The notes beneath the pieces were generated by a model that saw only the letters and a program-made list of their open reading frames with translations, did not search any database and was not told where the DNA came from. Both the position numbers and the translations under genes were made by a program. Positions 62,686-64,000 of a stretch of 64,000 nucleotides of DNA are shown one piece after another (position 1 is the stretch's first letter; each line of letters begins with the position of its first letter). Source of the DNA: Sphaerochaeta sp. (GTDB taxonomy: Bacteria > Spirochaetota > Spirochaetia > Sphaerochaetales > Sphaerochaetaceae); assembly GCA_022482495.1 (NCBI GenBank), contig JAKVPA010000001.1, positions 186,001 to 250,000 on the forward strand, given 5' to 3'.

Positions 62686-63520
62686 ATGCGTATCGCAACC
62701 AGCACCAATCTGGTCAGTTTTCGTCCGGATGGCTCCAAAACGGAGATGCACCATCTGCTTCCCTTGTACAAGCAGGGTGGCTTTTCCGTCTTGGATCTGA
62801 ACTTTTGTGAGATGATGAACCCTTCCTCCATCTGGCGTACCGATCGGTACATGGAGCGGGTCGAACGCATCCAGTCATCAAAGGACTCGTTGTCCTTGAC
62901 GTTCAACCAGAGCCATGCGCCGTATGCCCGGGACCGCTTCTCCCTTCTCCGTTGAGGATGGGAAGTCGGAAGACGCGTTGATCCATCGTGCCATCCATGT
63001 CAGCTCTCTCCTTGGCGTCGATGTGGTGGTGATCCACCCCGCACCGGCGGATGAAAACCGCCTTTCACAAAACGTCGCCTACCTCTCGCCGTTTGTTGAA
63101 CAGGCAGAGAAAGAAGGAATGCATATCGCTTTGGAGAATCTGGATGGCCAGAGGGAGATCCAAAGCTCTGGGGAACTCTGCGCGTTGGTGGATCTCTTTT
63201 CCTCGTCAACGGTCGGTGTCTGCCTGGATTTCGGGCACGCCCACATGCATGGGCTGGATCTTCCCAAAGAGATCCGTACCTATGGGAAACGGCTGATCGC
63301 CACCCATGTGGCGGACAACCACGGAACTGCGGATGAACATCTTCTGCCGTTCTACGGCACGATCGATTGGAAGGCTTGCATGAAGGCGCTCCGGGAATGC
63401 GGATACCGGGGAGACCTGACCTACGAATGCATGAAGCAGAACCAGTACCTCCCCGAGGCGCTCAAGCCGATGGCCATCCGCCAAGCGAAGGAAATCGGGG
63501 ATTTCCTCCTCAGCCTATGA
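62686..63520 (+). pseudogene. Sugar phosphate isomerase/epimerase (xylose-isomerase-like TIM barrel), one frameshift
   Basis: About 277 residues after correction. N-terminal part ends Q-S-H-A-P-Y-A-R-D-R-F-S in one frame; the remainder, with V-V-V-I-H-P-A, A-L-E-N-L, L-D-F-G-H-A-H and T-H-V-A-D-N-H-G, continues in the next frame from about 62943. Removing one C of CCC at 62942-62944 rejoins the two. Metal ligands (E, D, H, H) of the AP endonuclease 2-like fold are visible. May be a sequencing error. Overlaps gtrA by 4 bases. Confidence 0.85.
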
Positions 63521-63939
63521 ACAAAGAATTCCTAAGAACCATCAAGTACACCCTCGTCGCCGCATCGGCAGGGCTGATCCAGGCCGTCACCGACACGATC
63601 TGTTTCCAACTGTTGGGAATGAGCGCATGGAGCAGCTACCTGATCGCCCTGATCCTCTCCGTCATCTGGAACTTCGCCATCAACCGGGCGTACACGTTCC
63701 GCTCCAACGCCAACGTATTGGCCTCGCTGGCATTGGTCGCGTTGTACTACGCCGTCTTCACCCCGTTGTCCACCTGGTGGACAAAATTGTTCGTCGACCA
63801 GTGGGGCTGGAACAACTATCTGGTGCTGGCCGCCACCATGCTGGTCAATTTCGTCACCGAATTCTGCTGGCAACGGCTGGTTATCTACCGGGGCAAGGTG
63901 GACACCAAAGCGGGTGACGAATCTATGAAAAAAGTATGA
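63517..63939 (+). CDS. GtrA-family membrane protein
   Basis: 140 residues with four membrane segments in the GtrA pattern (F-x-x-L-L-G-M-S, N-F-A-I-N-R-A-Y-T-F, F-V-T-E-F-C-W-Q-R-L-V-I-Y). GtrA proteins are thought to move polyprenyl-linked sugars across the inner membrane. The start at 63517 overlaps the isomerase stop (ATGA). Confidence 0.88.
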   Translation: MNKEFLRTIKYTLVAASAGLIQAVTDTICFQLLGMSAWSSYLIALILSVIWNFAINRAYTFRSNANVLASLALVALYYAVFTPLSTWWTKLFVDQWGWNNYLVLAATMLVNFVTEFCWQRLVIYRGKVDTKAGDESMKKV

Positions 63940-64000
63940 AACAGCCAGTCAACTCTTGTGTCATGGAGCTTTTTCCAGTAGCGTGAACATGGATATGGCG

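Noticed and set aside
63940-64000. Possible new gene starting at the ATG near 63991
   Set aside because: Only a few codons are visible and no ribosome site precedes it; nothing can be supported in this tail.

Overview
The window looks like chromosome from a high-GC relative of Sphaerochaeta (Spirochaetota). This is an inference from the solute-binding protein style (a cleaved signal peptide followed by A-x-G-A-S-E), the dominance of sugar ABC importers, an outer-membrane secretion and efflux complement, and the mix of class III ribonucleotide reductase, two ferrous-iron FeoA proteins and B12 uptake. No phage, insertion sequence or CRISPR array is visible. Coding density is very high, and most neighbouring genes overlap by 1-11 bases (ATGA or TGATG junctions), so operon calls are strong.

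Region 1-8.7 kb is a truncated IMP dehydrogenase, then a maltodextrin locus: a GH13 amylase facing a binding protein, two permeases, a LacI regulator and malQ. Region 8.7-17.1 kb is housekeeping and stress functions: adk, an extended uracil phosphoribosyltransferase, a TPR lipoprotein, a split chromate transporter, RNase HI, an EamA exporter, and a MutT-like Nudix gene overlapping a PLD-nuclease/SF2-helicase/DUF3427 gene that carries two compensating frameshifts. Region 17.2-22.8 kb is a cobalamin-riboswitch-controlled btuFCD operon running into an acyltransferase and membrane proteins. Region 22.9-28.4 kb has tRNA-Met, nitroreductase, a degenerate GGDEF-EAL protein, a patatin and thiamine pyrophosphokinase. 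Region 27.7-35.2 kb is a tandem-TetR regulator with a perfect palindromic operator and a TolC-MFP-RND efflux operon.

Region 35.3-39.6 kb joins ferritin, a DtxR-type regulator and nrdDG (class III ribonucleotide reductase). The nrdD gene has a fused C-terminal redoxin and, in my reading, its own cobalamin riboswitch. Region 39.6-48.9 kb is a nearly unbroken leftward array: a LoaP-like NusG paralogue, an HMA-domain protein, feoA-feoA-feoB, an FeoB-associated Cys-rich peptide, a DtxR-like regulator, an ABC exporter (ATPase plus two FtsX-type permeases), a LolA-like protein and a beta-barrel protein. Three copies of GTTAG-N6-CTAAC lie in its promoter regions. Region 49-52 kb has the ACT/PFL protein pair and a dicarboxylate/amino-acid symporter. 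Region 52.2-59 kb is a second sugar importer with an FAD oxidoreductase, an AraC regulator and a lactonase-like propeller. Then come five tRNAs (His, Arg, Lys, Leu, Gly), a cation-diffusion exporter with a structured leader, a short-chain dehydrogenase, a dihydrodipicolinate synthase/N-acetylneuraminate lyase family enzyme, a TIM-barrel isomerase (frameshifted) and a GtrA protein.

Five genes are interrupted (helicase, nrdD, second FtsX permease, feoB, TIM-barrel isomerase) and one ATPase has a Glu-to-Lys change in Walker B. Frameshifts fall at short homopolymers; the nonsense codons replace a conserved Trp and an unknown residue. Sequencing or assembly error and real decay cannot be separated from this sequence alone.
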